This document shows positions 1-6,000 of a stretch of DNA of 7,351 bases, one piece after another; the stretch's first letter is position 1; each line of letters opens with the position of its first letter. A program made the position numbers and the translations under genes. The notes under the pieces were generated by a model. The model saw only the letters and a program-made list of their open reading frames with translations, ran no database searches and had not been told where the DNA came from. Source of the DNA: Elusimicrobiota bacterium (GTDB lineage: Bacteria; Elusimicrobiota; Elusimicrobia; FEN-1173). The stretch spans positions 1-7,351 of the forward strand of contig JACQPF010000111.1 in assembly GCA_016207625.1 (NCBI GenBank). Direction: 5' to 3'.

Positions 1-3000
1 GCCCGTCCTTGAGCGTGGCGGTGGCGAAGAGGACTTCGTTCACGTATCCCGAGCCGTTGATGGCGGAGAAATAGGTGGGACGCGGATCGATGGTGACCGT
101 TTTGGTCGTGTCGCTGCTTCCCATGAACGTCGCGTCTTCGAAAAATTCCGCGGTGAAAGGATATGTGCCCGAGGACGTCATCCCCGCGAAAGTCGCGGCG
201 CCGATGCCGACCGAGTCGGTGTTCCCCGACAATTGGGTGAATTGCTCGTCGATCGTAAATTGGATCTTTTTGCCCGCGATCTTTTCAGGCATGCCGCCCT
301 GCGGCGCTCGGTCGTCGTTCAGTTCGGCCGTCAACTGGAACGATTCCAGAGCGTATACGCCTGTTTTCTGGAACGCCAAAACGTGGGTGGGCCGCTGCAG
401 CACGGTGACTTCACCTTCGGAAGCCGAGGAGAAGAATTGGGCGTTGCCGCCGAAAGAGGCGTACAGGGGATAGGTCCCGGAGGACGTGGTGGCGCTGTAG
501 TTGGCGAAACCGTTGCCGTTGGCGTTCGTCACCGACGCGGGCTTCGTCCCTCCGTTGACGAAGTAGAAGCTCACGTTGTTCGCATCCACGATGGGCGAGT
601 AGTCGGGCACCGCTTCGGTCACCGTCGCCGAAGCCTGGAACTGCTCGTAGGCGTAGGCGGTGGGGCTGGACACGAGGACCCGCGACGGCCATTTGTCCAC
701 CTTCACCGAGCCCGTGTCTTGCGAGGCGGCGTAACGTTCCGTCTCATAAAAGCGGGCCGAATATTCGAACACGCCGATGAGTTCGGGCGTGGTGTAGGTC
801 GCCGTGGACACGCCGGAGGCGTTGGTGAGAGACGTTTGCGTGGAAGGGCGCACGGACTCGAAGCCGAAATAGAACTCAATGGGCAAGTTCACCAAAAACC
901 CGGTCTGTATATCGACGAGGAGGGCCTCCGCGGGCCAGGTGAGGTCCATCGCGAGGATCTTGTCGGGCGCGGTCAGGATGGTGGGCCGCTTGACGACGGT
1001 CAGGGTGGACATCGTGCTGCAGGGAAGGTACCAGGCGTCTCCCGTGAAATTGGCGAAGTAGTTGTATTGGCCGGCGGAGGAGGGCGCGGTGTAAGTGACG
1101 GACGCCACGCCGATGGCGTCCGTGACGTCGGATTTGTTCGGTTGGCCCGCCAGGCTGAAGGTGACCGTCTTCGCGGGGATGCCGTTGTTGTCGTTGTCCA
1201 AATCGGTGAGAGTGGACTCGGCGTAGAACGAGTACTCGATGGGCACCGTCATGTCGCGGCGGGCCAAGGCGGTTTGGTGCTTGAGCACGCGCACGGTGTT
1301 GGAGCCGGAACTGGCTTCGTAGAGGCTGTCCCCGTCGTAGGAGGCGTAGAGCGGGAGGTCGCCGACCGTGTTCGGCGCCGTGTAGTTCCACGAGGCTTCC
1401 CCGTTGACGGTGACGACGGTCCGGCTCCCGCCGTTCACGAAATAGAGGATGACGTCTTCTCCGGAAAGGAGGCCGCCGGACCGGGCGTCCCGCAGGGTGG
1501 CCCGGGCGGTGAAGGGCTTCCCGAAGGGGACTTCCACGTAAGCCACGGTCAGGGCGGTCTCCCGCTTCGTGACGACCATGGTGGCCGTGCTCGTGATGGG
1601 TTCGTATAGGGAATCCCCGGCGAAAGAGGCGTCGAGCTCGTAGTTGCCCGGCATGGGCGTCGTGTATCCCGTCGTGGCCTTGCCCAGGGCGTTGGTCACG
1701 GCGGATCGCGAAACGCTATTGAACAGGAACTGCACGGTACGCCCCGCAAGCTTATCGCCACGCTCGTAATCGCTTAGTTCCCCTTGCGCGTTGAAGGGCT
1801 CGAGGGCTGGCCAGGTGAGGCTGTTCGTGAGGTCCAGGCGAGGCAGCCGGCGGACCACGTTCACATAGGGGTCGGGTGAAGTGGCCGCGGCGGAGTAGAT
1901 TTCGCTGCCGCCGAAGGAGCCGTGGAAGCTGTAGGTGCCCGTCGCGGTGGGTGCAGTAAACATCCAGCTGGCGAAGCCATTGTTGTCGGTCGTCACGTTC
2001 TGGGGTGTGCCTTGAAAGGTGATCGTCACGTTCTGGTTCGCCACCCCCGTGCTGGCGAAGTTGTCGTACAACTGAACCCGCGCGGCGAAAGAGTTTTGCG
2101 CCCGAACCAGATCGACAGGGAACCCCAGGAGGGACGTCGGCCGGGGCCCCACGATCACATCGGCGGTGTCGTTGGACGAGTTGTAAGTCTGGTTCCCCAA
2201 GAAGGACACCAAGAACGTGTAGGTGCCGGTGGACGGGATCGACGCGAAGACGGAGGTCGAAATGCCGACGGCGTTGGTGTTGCTGGACTGCGTGACGGTG
2301 GGGAACCTTTCCATCGGGAATTCAAACCTCACCGGGAGGTTCGCCATGGGAACGGCGCAGGCCCCGCCTATGGCGTCGGTCAGTTGCGCGCTCAGCGGCA
2401 CCGGATCGAGGGCTCGCACCTGCGTGTTGTCGAAACCCGTCACGGTGGTGTTGCGTTTGCTGTTGGTGAACGGCTGATTGACGATGGTCGACGCCGCGTA
2501 AGTGGCGTTTCCCCGGAACTCCGCGTTGAATGGATATTCTCCGCCGGCCGGGTTCGACGGGAAGGTGTAATTGTAAGCAATTCCGCTGGCGTTGCTGACG
2601 CCGGTGCGCGTCTGCCCGTACAGGGTGAAATGAACCGTCAAACCCGGAATGAAAGTTTCCGGGTTCGTGATGAGGCCGTCCTTCACGGTCACGGCGGTCC
2701 GGCCCGCGCAGAGGGTATAGTTCCACGAACTGGCATACCGGGTCAGGATGACCGGACGCGGGTCGACGGTCAAGATCCCTTCCCCCTCGCTGGCCAGATA
2801 CACGCCCGAACCGGCGAAGGACGCCTTAATCCTGTAGGTGCCCGATGACGCCGGTGCGGTGAAGTAATTGATGATCTCGGCGAAGCCGTTAATGTCGGTC
2901 CGGGTCGAGGAGCTTTGGGCGACTCCGTCGATTTCGAGGAGCACCATTTGGTCCGTCACCGGTTGGGCCAGCTTGTCGATCAATCGGGCGCGCAGCTCGA

Positions 3001-6000
3001 CGGGTTCAAGGGCGTAATCCCGCGCGGAATCGACCTGAAGGATGGTGAATTTCAACCCCACGGCCACGGTGCCCGTGGCCGTTCCCCCCATATATAATTC
3101 GTTTCCCGCGTAGGAGACATAGTAGGAGAAGGCCCCGATGGACCCGGGAGATGTCCACAATTTTCTGGCCGTGCCGGAGCTGTCCGTCACCCGGTCCGCT
3201 GTGTCGCCATATCCCGGGAAGGAGAATGTGACCGTGGCTCCCGTGATGTCTTCACCCGTCAGGAAGTCCTTCAAGCTCCCGACGCCCTCGAACGGGATGT
3301 TGACTTCCGTCTCGATGCCCTGCGCGGAGAAGAGGATGGGGCGGGGTTGGACCGCGATGTCGCGCGAAGCGTTGCTCGCCGTATAGCCCGCGTCTCCGGC
3401 GAACGCGGCGGTCGACGTCCAGGTTCCGGAAGACGGGAAAGTGGGCATGACGACGGAGGCCACGCCGGAGCTGTCCGTAAGAGAGAAATTCGCTTGTCCC
3501 TGAAAAATAAAATCGATCCGCTTGTTCGGCACGCCGCCGAACTCGTCGCTCAGTTTGGCCGAAAGGGTGAACGTGCTGTTCGCCACCGGGTTCGCGGGAA
3601 AGATCGTGAGGGACGTGTTCTTCGCGCCCACCGCGATCGTGACCGTATCGCTGGATTCGTAATAGGTGCCGTCCGAACTGAAAAACACGTCCAGCGGCAG
3701 CGAAGCGGGTGAGGACGGCGCCGAGAAATCCGCGGCGGCCAATCCGTTCACGTTCGTTGTCCTATACAGCGGCGCGCCGCCGTTGAAGATGAACCGGACG
3801 GTCTTCCCGGGGACGGGTGCCCCGCTGGTGACGTCGGTGAGCGTGGCCGAGGCGGTGAACAACTGGTCCACGTAAACGTTCAAATTGTCGGTGTCAAGGA
3901 AGGTGGGGCGCTCGATCACCCTCAACGTGTTCGACGCGCTCTTCACCCCGTAAGTGGCGCCTCCGGGGAACGAGGCGGTATAGGATTTCGTCGTGCTGCT
4001 GGGGTAGGCCGAGAACGTCGCCGAAGACCGACCGAGAGCGTCGGTGAGGCCGGTCCGGGGCTGGCCGTCCAGCGTAAACGTGATGAGCGTGCCAGAGATG
4101 GGGCTTCCCGTCAGGCCGTCCAATGCGTCGGCGATGAGCGGCACGGGATCCAAAGCCAGGACGTCCGTGTTGATGCCGGAGGGAGGTGTCACCAGGTTGA
4201 CCGGCCGCGTGCTGGCGATGATATCGGCATCGTCAGCGGAGGGCAAGTTCTCGACGGTCCCGCCGTACGCCACGTTGCAAACGCGGGTGCCGGTGGTGTC
4301 GCCGACATAAAAAGTCGTGGATGCGAGGCCGCCCGCCGCCGTCACGGCGGTCTTGGTTTCCCCCCGGTAGGTGAAGGACAGGGTCTCGCCGAGCAGCGGG
4401 TTGTTCGTTTCCCGGTCGTAGAGGTTGGCCGTCGCGGTGAAGGTGTCCTTGGCCAGGGTCGCCACGTTGGGCGCTACCGTCAGGGTCAGCCGTGCTCCCA
4501 CGGCCACCTCGGCGTTGTCGCCGGCGGGGGCGTATGTGGGGCTCCCCGCGAACGAACTCTGCAGGGGATACGTGCCGCCGACGACGGGGGCGGTGAAGGT
4601 CGTCGACGCAATTCCCAAGGCGTCGGTTTGGTCGGTCTTGGTTTCTGAATTAAAAGTGAAGGAGATGGTTTTCCCGGAAAGGACGTTGCCCGTGTTGAAG
4701 TCTTTCAGGCGGGCCTGCGCTGTGAACGGGTTCCCGGCTGAAGCGTTCACGTCGGAGCCGAAGAGGATGGTCGGGCGGCTGCTTATGGCCACCAGGGCGC
4801 TGTCGTTCGAGGGACCATAGCCGGCCGTAGGATCTCCCGCGAAGGAAGCGGTAACGCTGTCGGACCCGGCGCTGGAGGGAGAATTGAAATTGGCCGTTGC
4901 CTCCCCGTCGCCGTTGGTGACACCCGTTCGGGTGACGCCTTTATAGGTGAACGAAAGGGTTTGGGAGGAGAGCGGGTCGTTCGTGGGGGCATATCGGAGG
5001 CTGGCCCGGGCCGTGAACGTTTCCCCCTCGCCGGGATTCTCTCCCGTCGTCTGGCCGGTGACGTCGGCGGCTTCAAGGGTCGTCGCCGTGTCGTATTCGA
5101 TGGAATCGGAGTAGACCGGGGAGGAGAGGTTCCCCGCCGCGTCTTGAAGTTGATACTCCACGGTTTTCATTCCTTCGCCGGAAGGCAGGTTCCAGGATTT
5201 CGAGGGCGTAACGCCTTCCCATGGGCTCCACTCCCCACCTTCGTTCCGGAGCGCCAGTTGATAAGGCCCCGAAGCACTGTCGGAGTACGTCAGGTTCAGT
5301 GTGACGCTCCGGCTCGGCGTATACCCGGCGCCGCCGTTGATCATGATGGAGCCCGTTGGAGGATCCAAATCGATGGAATAAGGCCCCCCGTAACTATTCC
5401 CCATGTTTCCGGCCTCGTTTTCCAACTCCACGTGCAGATACCAGACGCCTGCGTAAGTCACGGAACGCGTCACCTGGGCGGAGGTCATGCCGGACATGGA
5501 GATGTCCCAGGCGGACCAGCTTGAGGTGGAGGGCTCCGTGGAAGCGGTCCATTGGTGACGCAACCTCTTTAGAGGCGAGCCGGAATTGGAGCCGAGAGTC
5601 ACATCCACGGACACCGCGGTGTTCTGCCAGGGGGCGGTCGGCGGGTTGAAGCTGATGGAAGGGACGACGGTGTCATAGAGATAGGGGCCGTAATTCGCCT
5701 CGCCGTTGATGGAGTTGTTGCCATTATAGGACCGGACATGGAGATAATAGGCGCCGGCCGCGGGAGGCTGGATCTGATGGAGGCCCGTGGTCCATTGGGC
5801 TTCCGACCCGGACCATGAATGGGTTGGGGACGTGTCCCACGCATAACGGTAATATTGCACGCCGCCGGGGCCGAAGCCGTTGGCATTGGTGAACGTGAAT
5901 GTGGTTCCCGTCATGTAATAGACTCCAGTGCTTTTGTTGCACGTGACCTGGGGCGGCCGGGACAGCGTATATGTGGAAACCGGCGACGAGTTGTTGCTCC

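Larger units (their letters stand above)
1..5095 (-). repeat. Tandem array of 17 complete bacterial Ig-like repeats plus a partial 18th (protein-level)
   Basis: Residues 753-2450 form one array of Big_3_5-type Ig-like repeats. Unit boundaries on the minus strand are 5095-4775, 4774-4490, 4489-4205, 4204-3908, 3907-3620, 3619-3341, 3340-3050, 3049-2756, 2755-2453, 2452-2141, 2140-1844, 1843-1562, 1561-1277, 1276-986, 985-689, 688-392, 391-80 and 79-2 (partial). Complete units are 279-321 bp. Each unit has an entry strand after an Arg/Lys-Pro-Thr-like junction, a strand near 'F.A.A.L.D', a 'V.F.F' strand, a turn near 'TDA.G.AS', a 'GTYPL.ASF' strand and a 'G(D/N)..Y..S' ending. DNA identity between units looks low, so the array is old and diverged and not a recent satellite-like expansion. 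Such arrays normally act as extended stalks or spacers. The array continues past the left edge. Confidence 0.88.

Noticed and set aside
75..473. Plus-strand ORF starting MGRGSMVTVLVVSLL, resembling a signal peptide
   Set aside because: The hydrophobic run is the antisense of the Thr/Val-rich end of repeat 17. There is no convincing ribosome binding site, and the frame overlaps the well-supported minus-strand coding sequence.
233..1609. Plus-strand 458-codon ORF as a gene
   Set aside because: Its translation is low-complexity Gly/Arg/Val/His-rich with no recognisable domain. It lies directly antisense to Ig repeats 13-17 in codon register, and its length is explained by rare TTA/CTA/TCA codons in the real gene.
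1922..2848. Plus-strand 308-codon ORF as a gene
   Set aside because: It has the same register and the same composition bias as the other antisense shadows. It covers parts of repeats 8-11, whose motifs are intact on the minus strand.
1..5095. CRISPR array or DNA satellite as an explanation for the roughly 290-bp periodicity
   Set aside because: No short identical direct repeats with uniform spacers are seen. The periodicity is at protein level with low DNA identity, and the frame stays open throughout.
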